The position numbers were made by a program, and so were the translations under genes. From positions 330,322 through 394,321 of the forward strand of contig NZ_LMEX01000002.1 of NCBI RefSeq assembly GCF_001426645.1: a stretch of 64,000 nucleotides of DNA, in the 5' to 3' direction. The notes beneath the pieces are model-generated. The model ran no database searches and was not told the origin of the DNA. It saw only the letters and a list, made by a program, of their open reading frames with translations. This DNA comes from Rhodanobacter sp. Root480. GTDB lineage: Bacteria > Pseudomonadota > Gammaproteobacteria > Xanthomonadales > Rhodanobacteraceae. This document shows, piece by piece, positions 1-8,946 of this stretch; positions within the stretch are counted from its first letter, which is position 1; each line of letters opens with the position of its first letter.

Positions 1-241
1 GCAGGTGCCCCTCGGCCACGATCCGCTCGACCACGGCGGGGTACCGCTCCGCCCGATCACCCACCACGAAAAAACTTGCCCGGATGTCGTGCGCGGCCAG
101 CAGGTCCAGCAGGCGCGGCGTGTGCTCGGGGTGCGGGCCATCGTCGAAGCTGAGAAACCGCGCATGGCCAGGGCCATGCGTCTGCACCAGCGTATCCGGC
201 AGCAGGCTCAACAGATGTTGTTTTTTCAGTTTGAAGTTCAT
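1..241 (-). CDS. Polysaccharide deacetylase (NodB homology), N-terminal part
   Basis: The first 80 residues are visible; the rest lies beyond the window. After a short basic N-terminus comes the NodB core motif FLSFDDGPHPEHTP (about residues 29-42), where the first Asp is the usual catalytic base and the second a metal ligand, followed by the typical ASFFVVG strand. Such enzymes remove N- or O-acetyl groups from glycans. The ATG overlaps the stop of the upstream glycosyltransferase by 4 nt (ATGA), so it is the next gene of the polysaccharide operon. There is no obvious signal peptide in the visible part, but the N-terminus is short, so cytoplasmic or periplasmic action cannot be decided. Family call is firm; substrate is unknown. 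Confidence 0.85.
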   Translation of the reverse strand, partial: MNFKLKKQHLLSLLPDTLVQTHGPGHARFLSFDDGPHPEHTPRLLDLLAAHDIRASFFVVGDRAERYPAVVERIVAEGHL

Positions 242-1410
242 GCGGCCGAATCGATGCAAGGGGGATGGGCGGCTGCCTGCAGAATGCCGCTCAGCCGAGC
301 CACATTATCGTCCCAACGAAAACCGCTCGCGTGCGCGGCGATCCGGCCACTGTCCCATTCGCAGGCAACGGCTTCCACCAGCGCCGCGGACAAGGCGGCC
401 GGTTCCTGCGGCGGCACCAACAACCCGGCGTATTCGGGAACCACTTCGGGGATGCCGCCCACGCGGGTGGCCACCACGGGGATGCCGCAGGCCATCGCTT
501 CCAGGATCACGTTCGGCACGCCTTCGTTGTGGCTGGGCAGGCACAGCAGGTCGGCCGCGCGAAACCAGCCGCCCAACGCCGCGTGCGCCACGGCACCGGC
601 CAGCGATACGCGATCCGAACAGCCCAGCGCCGCCGCGCGTTCCAGCAGCGCAGGGCTGCACGGGCCGGCACCGACATAGATCAGCCGCGCCTGGGGCTGT
701 TTGGCCAGCAAAGCGGGAAACGCCTCCAGCAGATCCAGGCAGCCCTTGCTGGACTTCAAGTTGCCCACGTAGAGCAGCAGCGGCTCTTGCGACGAAAGGC
801 CCAAACGCGCGCGGGCCTCGCCGCGCGAACCGGGTGAGAAACGATCGCTGTCGACGCCGTTGTAGATGACGTGCACGCGATCGGGCGCCGCGCCGATCGC
901 CAGCGCCTTTTCGGCCAACGCGCGGCTCACCGCCACCACCGCGCCCGCGCCGCGCAAGGCGGAACGAATCTGCCGGCGGCGCAGCGGATAGCTGGCCTGT
1001 ACGTTGAGGTCGCTGCCGTGCACCTTCACGACATACGGAATGCGCAATCGCCGCGCCAGCCAGCCTGTTGCGGCGGCATCGGGATAGGCCCAGCTGACCA
1101 GGATGCAATCGTAGCCGGCCGCGCGGAGACGGCGTCCACGCTGCAGCCATAGCGACAGCAACCAGGTCATGGCATGCAGCGAGCGGCCGAAGCGCGGCGG
1201 ATAGAAGAACGTGAAGTGATCCGTGCGCAAACCGTCTACGCTGACCTCACCACGCGCGCCGCGCAGGCGCTCGCGGAAATCCACCGCGGTGAGCACGTCG
1301 ATATCGTGATGCTGGCCCAGCCGCTCGAATTGCTGGCGATTGAATGCACCGCGCAACGGGTCCCACGGCGTCGGAAACAGGTTGGTGAGGATCAGTATCT
1401 TCAATCGCAT
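238..1410 (-). CDS. Glycosyltransferase family 4 (GT-B)
   Basis: 390 residues, normal for GT4. It starts with the GT-B Rossmann strand KILILTNLFPTPWDPLRGAFNRQ, has the acceptor-side motif VVKVHGSDLNV, and in the C-terminal half the donor-binding region with LLLYVGNLKSSKGCLDLLEAF and the GT4 EX7E-type segment PSHNEGVPNVILEAMACGIPVVATRVGG. It should transfer a nucleotide-activated sugar to a lipid-linked oligosaccharide at the cytoplasmic face of the inner membrane. It lies 3 nt after the preceding GT4 and overlaps the deacetylase by 4 nt. Sugar and linkage cannot be read from the sequence. Confidence 0.9.
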   Translation of the reverse strand: MRLKILILTNLFPTPWDPLRGAFNRQQFERLGQHHDIDVLTAVDFRERLRGARGEVSVDGLRTDHFTFFYPPRFGRSLHAMTWLLSLWLQRGRRLRAAGYDCILVSWAYPDAAATGWLARRLRIPYVVKVHGSDLNVQASYPLRRRQIRSALRGAGAVVAVSRALAEKALAIGAAPDRVHVIYNGVDSDRFSPGSRGEARARLGLSSQEPLLLYVGNLKSSKGCLDLLEAFPALLAKQPQARLIYVGAGPCSPALLERAAALGCSDRVSLAGAVAHAALGGWFRAADLLCLPSHNEGVPNVILEAMACGIPVVATRVGGIPEVVPEYAGLLVPPQEPAALSAALVEAVACEWDSGRIAAHASGFRWDDNVARLSGILQAAAHPPCIDSAA

Positions 1411-1413
1411 GGC

Positions 1414-2523
1414 TCAGCTCACCGATGCCTGATACAGATCGGCATAACGCGCCGCCATGTTCTCCAGCGAACCATGCGCCTCCACCCACGTTCGCGCCGC
1501 TTGTGCCACGGCGTCAGCCCGTGCCGGCTGTGCCAGCAGCTCCAGCATTCCCTCAGCCAGCGCCGCCGCGTTGCCGGCCGGTACCAGCCTGCCTGTTTCC
1601 CCATCACGAATGATTTCGCCGTTGCCGCCGACATCGGTGGCCACGATCGGCAACGCCACGGCGCAGGCTTCCAGCAAGGCCATCGAATAGCCTTCGCTCA
1701 CCGACGACAGCACGAACAGGTCAAGCCCCTGCAGCAGCTCACGGACATCATTGCGATCGCCGAGAAAATGCACGCTGTCCGCCACTCCCTCGTCGCGCGC
1801 GGTTTGCTGCAGGGCGTCGCGCAACTCGCCGTCCCCGATCAATACCAGCACCGTGTCAGGCTGCTGTTCCCGCAGCAGGCGGAACGCGCGAATCATGCTG
1901 GCCTGATCCTTCGCCCAGTTCAGCCGGCCCACCGTGCCGATCACGCGAGTGGTGGAAGCGACACCGAGCAGTTGGCGCAATGACCGGCGCATGGCTTCCG
2001 ATGCCTGGCGGAAGGACGCCAGCGGAATACCGTTGGGTACCACCCTGGCCTTTTCCCGCGGGACGATGCCGCGCTGGATGGCGTCGACGCGCGCCGCCTC
2101 GCACACGGTGACGACGGCATCCGTGCGCACCAGCGCGCGCCGGTAGAACCACTCGCGTCGCGCCGCCCGCCGGTTGCCACCCATGCCGTGGCGGGTATTG
2201 ATGATCCGCCGCAAACCGAGCCCGCAGGTCGCCAGCACCGCCTGGTAATGGGCGACCGCGTTGTGGGTGTGCAGTACGTCGGTGGCGTGTTCGCTTATGC
2301 GGCGCCGCGCACGCGCCAGCGCGCGCAGATCCACACCCTGCCGCTTGCCGCAGGCATGCACCGGAATCTCCAGCGCCGCCAGTTCGTGCGCCAGCGTGCC
2401 CTCTTCGTACAGGCACACCACCTGGCAACGGTGCCCCTGCCGGTGCTGGATCTTGACCAGTTCCAGAACCATGCGCTCCAGCCCGCCACGATTCAGGTTT
2501 TCCACGAAGTGGGTGATGTTCAC
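1414..2523 (-). CDS. Glycosyltransferase family 4 (GT-B)
   Basis: 369 residues from a GTG start. An open frame extends further upstream, but the GTG at 2523 forms a GTGA overlap with the stop of the upstream PaaK-like gene, and VNITHFVENLNRGGLERM begins exactly at the family's N-terminal strand, so I chose it. GT4 signatures: GGLERMVLEL near the N-terminus, NTRHGM, VIGTVGRLNWAKDQ, and SSVSEGYSMALLEACAVALPIVATDVGG in the donor half. It is expected to add one sugar to the repeat unit of the exopolysaccharide, on the cytoplasmic face of the inner membrane. Donor unknown. Confidence 0.9.
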   Translation of the reverse strand: MNITHFVENLNRGGLERMVLELVKIQHRQGHRCQVVCLYEEGTLAHELAALEIPVHACGKRQGVDLRALARARRRISEHATDVLHTHNAVAHYQAVLATCGLGLRRIINTRHGMGGNRRAARREWFYRRALVRTDAVVTVCEAARVDAIQRGIVPREKARVVPNGIPLASFRQASEAMRRSLRQLLGVASTTRVIGTVGRLNWAKDQASMIRAFRLLREQQPDTVLVLIGDGELRDALQQTARDEGVADSVHFLGDRNDVRELLQGLDLFVLSSVSEGYSMALLEACAVALPIVATDVGGNGEIIRDGETGRLVPAGNAAALAEGMLELLAQPARADAVAQAARTWVEAHGSLENMAARYADLYQASVS

Positions 2524-3881
2524 GACGATAGCTCGGACACGGTGACACGCAGCTTGCCACTGGGCGTCAGTGGAATGTCCTCGACGAAGCGGCAATCCAG
2601 CGCGACGCTGTCACCCAGTACCTTGGCGACCTCATGGCGGATGTAGGCCAGCGAGGCCTCATCGAAATCCGCCCCGCGCACGATGGCCAGGTCCAACCGG
2701 TCCAGTTGGCGCTGCACCAACTGGAAACGCTGCACGCCCGGCACGTCCTTCAGCATGTGCGGGAAAAATTCGCCAGGCAGCACGTGGCCCGACGGGGTGC
2801 GGATGGCGTCCAGCACGCGCCCTTCGACCCGGCTCAGCAGCGGCAGACCACGACCACAGCTGCAGGCCTCGGTGGCCGCCGTGGCCATATCGCCGTTGGC
2901 ATAGCGCAGGAACGGCATGCCGTAGTTGAACAGGTCGGTGATCACCACCTCACCCGTGTGCGTATCCGGCGGTGCGTGCCGCGGTTTGTGCAGCTCAACC
3001 ACCAGGTGATCGGCGTTTACATGCAGGCCGTGGCGCTTTTCGCACTCCGCGGCAATCAGCATGAATTCACGGCAGCCATAGGTATTGAAGGCCGGCGCGC
3101 CGAACGCCTGCTCTATGATTTCGCGCTGGAACTCATGCAGCGCCTCGGCCGCGCCGATGATGCCTTGCGGCCGCCAGATGCGACGCTTGTTGGCGATCAA
3201 CCACTGCGCCAGCCGCACCAGCGGGCCCACATACGCGACGATGATTTCCGGGCGATAGCGATCGATGGCGTCGGCGTACTCGGCCATGTTGGCCTCGGTC
3301 ATGTGGAAACTGTTCAGCACATGCCGCGCGAAAAGCCGGTTGTAGATGGCATCCTTCAACTGGTGCGTGCGGGTCGGCTCGCCCACCGCGCCGCCCCACA
3401 GAAACAGCGTGCGCCGGCCCATGCGCGATCCAGCCCACTCATAGCCACGCCACATCACCGCCGTGCGCCGGTCGTTGCTCTCGCGCGTGTAGCCGAAACG
3501 CATCGGCTCTCCGGTGGAACCACCGGTGGCCTTGGTCAGCAGGCGACCGCGCCAGGAGTCGGCCTGCAATTCGTCGAAGTTGGCGCGGATGTCCGCCTTG
3601 GTCAGCAACGGCAGCTTCGCGTAGTCATCGAGGTTGCGTATATCCGCCGGCACCACGCCCAGTTCGCGCCAGCGACGCTGGTAATAAGGCACTTCGCGAT
3701 GGCAATGCTCAAGCAATCGCTTCAGGCGCTGCCACTGCAACGCGGCGATCTGCTCCGGCACCAGCCACTGGTCACGCTGATAGTCGGCCAGCCAGGTGAG
3801 CGTGTGGCGTCGTCGCAAGCCGCTTTCGTAGGCTGGAAACAATACACGCCGAAATGCCGTTTCATACCAACCGCTCATCAT
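2520..3881 (-). CDS. CapK/PaaK-like adenylate-forming enzyme
   Basis: 453 residues. It has the ANL-superfamily P-loop in the CapK/PaaK form (TKATGGSTGEP, about residue 118), the NTYGCREF segment, FLRYANGDM and a C-terminal TPSGKLRV lysine motif, so both core and swivelling C-terminal domain look intact. PaaK proper makes phenylacetyl-CoA, but relatives of this type are common inside capsule and EPS clusters (CapK, and the PaaK-like genes of XrtA loci), where their acid substrate is unknown. Here it is between the flippase and the glycosyltransferases, with 4-nt overlaps on both sides (ATGA with wzx, GTGA with GT4). It may activate an acyl group for decorating the glycan; that is inference. 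Confidence 0.8.
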   Translation of the reverse strand: MMSGWYETAFRRVLFPAYESGLRRRHTLTWLADYQRDQWLVPEQIAALQWQRLKRLLEHCHREVPYYQRRWRELGVVPADIRNLDDYAKLPLLTKADIRANFDELQADSWRGRLLTKATGGSTGEPMRFGYTRESNDRRTAVMWRGYEWAGSRMGRRTLFLWGGAVGEPTRTHQLKDAIYNRLFARHVLNSFHMTEANMAEYADAIDRYRPEIIVAYVGPLVRLAQWLIANKRRIWRPQGIIGAAEALHEFQREIIEQAFGAPAFNTYGCREFMLIAAECEKRHGLHVNADHLVVELHKPRHAPPDTHTGEVVITDLFNYGMPFLRYANGDMATAATEACSCGRGLPLLSRVEGRVLDAIRTPSGHVLPGEFFPHMLKDVPGVQRFQLVQRQLDRLDLAIVRGADFDEASLAYIRHEVAKVLGDSVALDCRFVEDIPLTPSGKLRVTVSELSS

Positions 3882-5428
3882 GAATGCCTCGCTGCACGCG
3901 CACCGGCCCAGCCCAGAAACTGCCCCAGCATGCGCGGATGGCCGCCTGCAAAACGCAGATGCAGCCCCTGCAACTGGCCGATGTCATCCTTGCTCCAGCA
4001 TCCCAGCACCAGGGTCAGGCACAGATACGTGACCGATACCAGCACCCCGCCCAACAGCAAGGTCCACAACGGCAGCAGATGCAAACCGAGCACGGGGAGG
4101 GCAACCAGTGCCGCGCCCAGCCCCGAGAGAATGATGCGCAGCAAGCGTCCCCACTGCAGTCCCGTTCCACCCACCCGCACGCCGATGGCGACATACGCGG
4201 TCGAGCCGATCAGGGTTCCCGAAAGGATGGCGGCCACTGCGCCGTACAACCCGAAATGCCGGATCAACACGACATCCAGGATGACTTTCATCAATCCGAA
4301 AATGATCGTGAGTATCAGGATGGTCTGTTGCCGGTCGGCACTGATCAGGAGGCTGCTTGCTCCCTGGGTCGCCGTGCCCACGCCGCCGGAAAAAATGAGC
4401 AGCGCGAATACCGGGGCCGCAGCGGCGTAGGAACTGCCATACAGCAAGGCGATCACCGGGCCGGCGAAACACATGCCGAAGGTCACCACCGGAACCGCCA
4501 GCAGCACAAGGTAGGACGTCACCATCGCGAAACGCCGGCCGGCCACGGCCTGCCCCTGGCTCAACGCCTTGGCCATCATCGGCAACAACAAGGCACCGAA
4601 CACGCCAGGCACCAGCAGGATGATGCCCGAAGCGAGCTGATAGGCCACCTTGAAATAGCCGGCCGACCTGGCGCTGTCGTACATGTTCAGGAACAGGATT
4701 TCCACGTCGCTGGCGATCAGGAAGCTGATGACGACCGTGGCCGAGACGATGCGCAAATGTCGGCGCATGCGTTGCACCAGCGCCGCCGGTAGCGCGGCAA
4801 GCTTTGGAAGCATGGCCATCACGCGTCGGGCCTGGACATGCGAAACCGCCAGGAAAACCACGCTGGAGACGGCATACACCACCACAAACAGGAAAATGTC
4901 CCCCTTCATCAGCATCGCGATGACAACCATGACCAGGTTCAACGGCGCCGCCACCAAGGCCACCTTGGCCGTCGCGTCGAACGCCTCGAAACCCTTGGCC
5001 ACCGCGATGTTGAACATGTAGGACGCGCGCATCACCATCGCGCCCAGCAGCAGCACGAACTCAAGCCGCTTGATCGGGATGGGAAAACGGCTACCCATGG
5101 AGAAATACAGCACCACCCCGATGCCCACCGCCGCGAGCATGTGCATGCGTTGAACGCGGCGCAGGCGCCGGATTACGGGCACGATCAACTCGTCCTGGCC
5201 ACTACCGCGCAGTTCGGCGACGAACTTGATCACGCCGGTGGTGATGCCCGAGTTGGTGATGACCATGCCCACCGAGACAAACCACATGAACAAGCCATAG
5301 ACACCGTAGAACTCGGGGCCGAGATGGCGGGCGATCATGATCGCCGCGAGCATGCCAAGGGCATACTCCGTGTAGATCCCGACCGAGGAAAACACCGTAT
5401 TGCGTAAGGTCAGCGCGCGATTGCTCAT
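3878..5428 (-). CDS. wzx: Wzx-like polysaccharide flippase (MATE/MOP superfamily)
   Basis: 516 residues, from the ATG at 5428 that overlaps the stop of the O-antigen ligase gene as ATGA. The open frame runs 88 codons further upstream, but that part reads as antisense-like sequence over the ligase gene. The protein begins MSNRALTLRNTVFSSVGIYTEYALGMLAAIMIARHLG, the classic first helix of polysaccharide exporters, and continues with some 12-14 hydrophobic segments and a hydrophilic loop rich in Arg around residues 75-90 (RRLRRVQRMH). It should flip the undecaprenyl-linked repeat unit across the inner membrane for the polymerase encoded just upstream. Confidence 0.88.
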   Translation of the reverse strand: MSNRALTLRNTVFSSVGIYTEYALGMLAAIMIARHLGPEFYGVYGLFMWFVSVGMVITNSGITTGVIKFVAELRGSGQDELIVPVIRRLRRVQRMHMLAAVGIGVVLYFSMGSRFPIPIKRLEFVLLLGAMVMRASYMFNIAVAKGFEAFDATAKVALVAAPLNLVMVVIAMLMKGDIFLFVVVYAVSSVVFLAVSHVQARRVMAMLPKLAALPAALVQRMRRHLRIVSATVVISFLIASDVEILFLNMYDSARSAGYFKVAYQLASGIILLVPGVFGALLLPMMAKALSQGQAVAGRRFAMVTSYLVLLAVPVVTFGMCFAGPVIALLYGSSYAAAAPVFALLIFSGGVGTATQGASSLLISADRQQTILILTIIFGLMKVILDVVLIRHFGLYGAVAAILSGTLIGSTAYVAIGVRVGGTGLQWGRLLRIILSGLGAALVALPVLGLHLLPLWTLLLGGVLVSVTYLCLTLVLGCWSKDDIGQLQGLHLRFAGGHPRMLGQFLGWAGARAARHS

Positions 5429-6687
5429 GAGGTGTGCATCAACACTTCGACGATGACGAACAACGCGAAGATGCTGCCCAGGGCTATCGGTATCCAGCGC
5501 CACCAGCCCTCGGCCAGGCTGAAGGAAGGTAGCGACGGGTAGCGTTTGCGCACGCCGACGTAATAGCCCACCAGCACCGCGATCAGCAGGTACATCACCA
5601 CCGTATAGCTGCGACTGAGAAAGAAGGCGGCGGCAAACAGGCCCAACTGCGACAGCAACAAAGTCAGGGCCAGCTTGCGTTCGTCCGCCCACGCGCCCAC
5701 GACACCCTCGGCCGCGGGCTGCGGCGGGCTCCGCAATACCTTCAACATCATCCAGAAGCCGTAGCCCACGAAGGCAAGCCAGGTGATGAAACCGAAGAAG
5801 CCGGTTTCGGCCAGCACCAGCACAAACGAGTTATGGGCGGTGAGGTAGTTGTATTCGGTGAAGTTGCCCGCGCCCACACCGAACAGCGGATGCGAAAGGA
5901 ACATGTGCAAGCCTTCGTACCACGCGTCAACGCGACCGGCAGCCGACGACTCGTCGGCGTCCAGCTCCTGCATGCGCGATGACAGCAGCTGCATGGCGAC
6001 CAGGCCGACACTGCCAAGGATTCCGGCGGTCACGATGCCGCGCTTGTACCAGACATACGCACCACCGATCGCCAGCACCGCAAGAAAGGCGCCGCGCGAA
6101 TTGGTGAGGTAAACCCCGTAAAGCAACAACCCCGCGGCAGCCAGCCAGAAGATCCGGCGCAGAAAGCCACCCCGGCCGCTGAGAAAACAGGCCATCGGCA
6201 ACACCGCGGCGAACAGCAGCCCCAGGTCGTTCGGGTCGTTGAAGATGCCCACGTACTGGATGCGACCGTCCTCGGCCATGCCCACGCCGGTCCAGCCGAT
6301 ACCGTTCAGCGACTGGTCCACGCCGTGCACGGCCAGCACGCACGCACACAGGACGAATACCGCGAACGTCGTCGCAATGCGGCGTGGACTGTTGGCCGTC
6401 ACCGTGGCCAGTACGAAGAACGCGATCATGGTGGGGCCAAAGGCGGCCAGCACCTCCAGCGCACCGCCAACCCAGCCGGCGGCCACCTGCGACATCATCA
6501 ATGCCAGCAGGAAAATGGGCAGGATAAAGAACTGAGGCGCGGCAAACGTCTTGGCCGACGACAGCAGCCAGCTGAAAAACGCCAGCAACAGCACCCCCGA
6601 AAGTATCGGCAGGCCGGTTAGCCCCGGCATGTAATCCTGCGGACGAACGATGGTCAACGCGAGATAAAGAAGAATGAAAATGAGCAT
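5425..6687 (-). CDS. O-antigen ligase / Wzy-type polymerase (WzyC family)
   Basis: 420 residues, about 11-12 transmembrane segments. It carries the family marks: NDPNDLGLLFAAVLP in the middle (the Asn-Asp-Pro-Asn loop of ligase/polymerase proteins), a periplasmic loop containing HPLFGVGAGNF, then TAHNSFVLVLAETGFFGF, where the His is the functionally important residue of this family. It would either polymerise lipid-linked repeat units (Wzy) or transfer the polymer to an acceptor. Next to wzx and without any lipid-A core genes nearby, polymerase is the better guess. It starts 16 nt after the deacetylase stop and overlaps wzx by 4 nt. Confidence 0.85.
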   Translation of the reverse strand: MLIFILLYLALTIVRPQDYMPGLTGLPILSGVLLLAFFSWLLSSAKTFAAPQFFILPIFLLALMMSQVAAGWVGGALEVLAAFGPTMIAFFVLATVTANSPRRIATTFAVFVLCACVLAVHGVDQSLNGIGWTGVGMAEDGRIQYVGIFNDPNDLGLLFAAVLPMACFLSGRGGFLRRIFWLAAAGLLLYGVYLTNSRGAFLAVLAIGGAYVWYKRGIVTAGILGSVGLVAMQLLSSRMQELDADESSAAGRVDAWYEGLHMFLSHPLFGVGAGNFTEYNYLTAHNSFVLVLAETGFFGFITWLAFVGYGFWMMLKVLRSPPQPAAEGVVGAWADERKLALTLLLSQLGLFAAAFFLSRSYTVVMYLLIAVLVGYYVGVRKRYPSLPSFSLAEGWWRWIPIALGSIFALFVIVEVLMHTS

Positions 6688-6703
6688 GCAACAGCGAGCC
6701 TGA

Positions 6704-7789
6704 TCAGGTAATGCGGCTGACGGTGGGATAACTCATCAGTTCCGGTAACGTCAGCATGGATGCGAACCAGCCCGCGCTCATCTCGCGCTCGACCGGCAAG
6801 CGGTACAAGGCGTAGCGGTTCGCCGATGGCATGGGGTTGGTGCCGCTGATATAGCTGCAGCCGGCGCGATAACCCGCTGCAATGGTGGCCTGCACGACGC
6901 GTTCGTCGAACGCCGCATCGCCGCCCACCGGATAGGAAATAAGCGTCGCAGCCCCGCCGAGCTCGCGCTCCAGCGTCGCCTTCGAATCGCGCAGCTCACT
7001 CTCGAGTTCGCTCTGCGGCAACTTCGCCAGCATCCGGTGATTGACGCCGTGCGAGCCGATCTCGAAACCGGCCGCGTGCATTTCGCGCAACTGATCCCAG
7101 TTCATCGGTTGGCAGGCGGGGTGCACGCCCTTCATGGGCACATCCAGGTCGGCGGCGAGCCGGGCCAGCAAGGCCGACTGGGTCACGGCCTGGAGCGTCT
7201 TCAATCGATTCAGCATCTCGCCGGCGAGCTGGCGCCGGCCGATGCGCTCTTCCGGCAGAGGCAAGTCCAGACCAAGCTCGGGGATCTGCAGGTGGCTTGC
7301 TGTTGTGCGCAAGACCATGTGCACCAGCCAGTCGTAGTCATAGGGGCGGCCGCTATCGATGTGCCCGGTCGACACGAAGAAGGTGGCCGGCAGGCCCAGT
7401 TCGCGCAATATGGGGTACGCGACATGGTAGTTGTCGTCGTAACCGTCATCAAAAGTCACCACCACGGCCCCGGCCGGCAGGCCCTGCCCCGCTTCCATGG
7501 CCGTCACCACGTCCCCGAGGCGCATGGGGACGAATCGCTGCTTCAGCAGCAGCATTTGTTCACGGAACTGTTCGGCCGAGGCACTGACAAGATCGAGGTC
7601 GAAATCGAACGTGCGCGCATCGGCCACCGTCACCACCCGGTGGTAGGCCAGAATGCGCAGGTCGCGGTACTTCCAGGCGCGCATCCGTTGCAGCACATGC
7701 AGCAGGCCACTGCTGTGACAGAGCTCCCCCAGCCGGCCTCGAATACCCGGCGAGTGAACCCTTTCATCCTTTTCTTCCGTGCGGTTCAC
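6704..7789 (-). CDS. Polysaccharide deacetylase family protein
   Basis: 361 residues from a GTG that overlaps the stop of the GT2 gene as GTGA; a much longer open frame exists but lies over GT2. NodB-type core: ILAYHRV near residue 55, VVVTFDDGYDDNYHVAYPIL (first Asp catalytic, second metal ligand), ATFFVSTGHID (metal-binding His region) and GSHGVNHRMLAKL (further His motif). This type, similar to the PgaB/IcaB N-terminal domain and to deacetylases of XrtA/EPS loci, removes acetyl groups from amino sugars. No signal peptide is evident. A GalNAc-derived polymer from the WbpP/WbpO pair downstream in the locus would be a logical substrate. Confidence 0.85.
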   Translation of the reverse strand: MNRTEEKDERVHSPGIRGRLGELCHSSGLLHVLQRMRAWKYRDLRILAYHRVVTVADARTFDFDLDLVSASAEQFREQMLLLKQRFVPMRLGDVVTAMEAGQGLPAGAVVVTFDDGYDDNYHVAYPILRELGLPATFFVSTGHIDSGRPYDYDWLVHMVLRTTASHLQIPELGLDLPLPEERIGRRQLAGEMLNRLKTLQAVTQSALLARLAADLDVPMKGVHPACQPMNWDQLREMHAAGFEIGSHGVNHRMLAKLPQSELESELRDSKATLERELGGAATLISYPVGGDAAFDERVVQATIAAGYRAGCSYISGTNPMPSANRYALYRLPVEREMSAGWFASMLTLPELMSYPTVSRIT

Positions 7790-8916
7790 CACAGGTGCAA
7801 CCTCCGATTCCGGACGAAAGCGACGAGTGCCTGCGCGGCGAACAGATTGAGATAGAAGAAAGCCCCAAGCAGGCGAATCGGTGCCAGTTTCCCCAACGTC
7901 GGCCTCAGCTTTCCTGCCACGACCAAGGCCATGCCCACGGCCAGCAGCAGCACGGCTGCAGCGTAGATTACATGGCGCGATGCCAGCGCGGCGGAACTCA
8001 ACGCAAACAACAGCAGCAACCAAGGCGCCAGCAATCGCAGCAGCTTGTGGCTGACGAAGCGGAACCACAGCGGATTGCGCGCTGGCGACAGCAACCAGGG
8101 TGCAAGCTGGATCAACTGGTAGTTGCCGGCCAGGGTGCGGATCTTGCGTTTCTGCTCCTGTGCCGGGTGTTGCGAGGGGCGATCCCAGGCCAGGGCCAGC
8201 GGTTCGAACACCACGCGCTTGCCAGCCGCAACCACCTGCATCGGCACCAGCACATCGTCGAGCACAGTGCCCGCAGGCAGTGACCGGAACAGATCGCGAC
8301 GCATTGCATACAGCGCCCCGCTGACGCCGACGGTCGAGCCCCCGCGGCTTTCGGCATGACGGATCAGCTTTTCATAGCGCCAGTAGGCATCGACACCTCG
8401 CGCAAAGCCGGTTTGCGCATCCTCCAGCTGGAGTTCACCACTGACGGCACCCACCGACTCGTCACCAAGGTTGGCGGCCAGTTCGCGCAGCGCCACCGGC
8501 GCCAGTCGCTGGCGAATGTCCGTCAGCAAAAGCACCTCGCCAGTGGCGACGGCGATGCCATCGTTGAGGCAGGCGGCCTTGCCCCGACGTTCGGCAAACT
8601 CCAGCACGCGCAGGCGCGGGTCGCCAAACCGCCGGCAGCGTTCCGCCGTGTCGTCACCGCAGCCATCGCAAACGATCACGATGTCCAGCAGCTGCGAGGG
8701 ATAGTCCAGCGCGTTGAGATTGGCCAGCTTGGCATCGACCTCGCCAGCACCATCGTGAACGGCGATGACAATCGTCACGCTCGGCGTGATGTCCCGCTTG
8801 CGCACGGGTCGCGGCATCAGGCTCGCCATCAGCCACATGCATATCGGGTAGCCCGCAAAGACATGCACGAGCAGCAGGGCGCTGCCCCAGAACGCAAGTT
8901 CCAATGCGCTGGTCAT
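7786..8916 (-). CDS. Membrane-bound glycosyltransferase family 2
   Basis: 376 residues. One N-terminal transmembrane segment (about residues 7-30) precedes a GT-A domain with SVTIVIAVHDGAGEV, the nucleotide-binding IVIVCDGCGDDT, a LLLTDIRQ segment at the DXD position, GVSGALYAMRR and a distal EQKRKIRTLAGNYQLI (the Q-x-x-R-W-type region of processive GT2 enzymes in altered form). Three or so C-terminal transmembrane helices follow. The layout is that of BcsA/HAS-like or IcaA-like transferases. It follows the NRPS stop by 30 nt on the same strand, so the megasynthase operon continues directly into glycan genes here. Donor sugar unknown. Confidence 0.85.
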   Translation of the reverse strand: MTSALELAFWGSALLLVHVFAGYPICMWLMASLMPRPVRKRDITPSVTIVIAVHDGAGEVDAKLANLNALDYPSQLLDIVIVCDGCGDDTAERCRRFGDPRLRVLEFAERRGKAACLNDGIAVATGEVLLLTDIRQRLAPVALRELAANLGDESVGAVSGELQLEDAQTGFARGVDAYWRYEKLIRHAESRGGSTVGVSGALYAMRRDLFRSLPAGTVLDDVLVPMQVVAAGKRVVFEPLALAWDRPSQHPAQEQKRKIRTLAGNYQLIQLAPWLLSPARNPLWFRFVSHKLLRLLAPWLLLLFALSSAALASRHVIYAAAVLLLAVGMALVVAGKLRPTLGKLAPIRLLGAFFYLNLFAAQALVAFVRNRRLHLW

Positions 8917-8946
8917 GGCATAGGTTTCCGGCGAGGCTGGTCCATG

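Noticed and set aside
2634..4430. Long plus-strand open frame opposite the CapK-like and flippase genes
   Set aside because: Both minus-strand genes have strong family motifs and overlapping starts; the plus frame has none.
3878..5692. Flippase with an 88-residue N-terminal extension
   Set aside because: The extension overlaps the ligase gene and is not protein-like; the ATG at 5428 gives the usual ATGA overlap and first helix.
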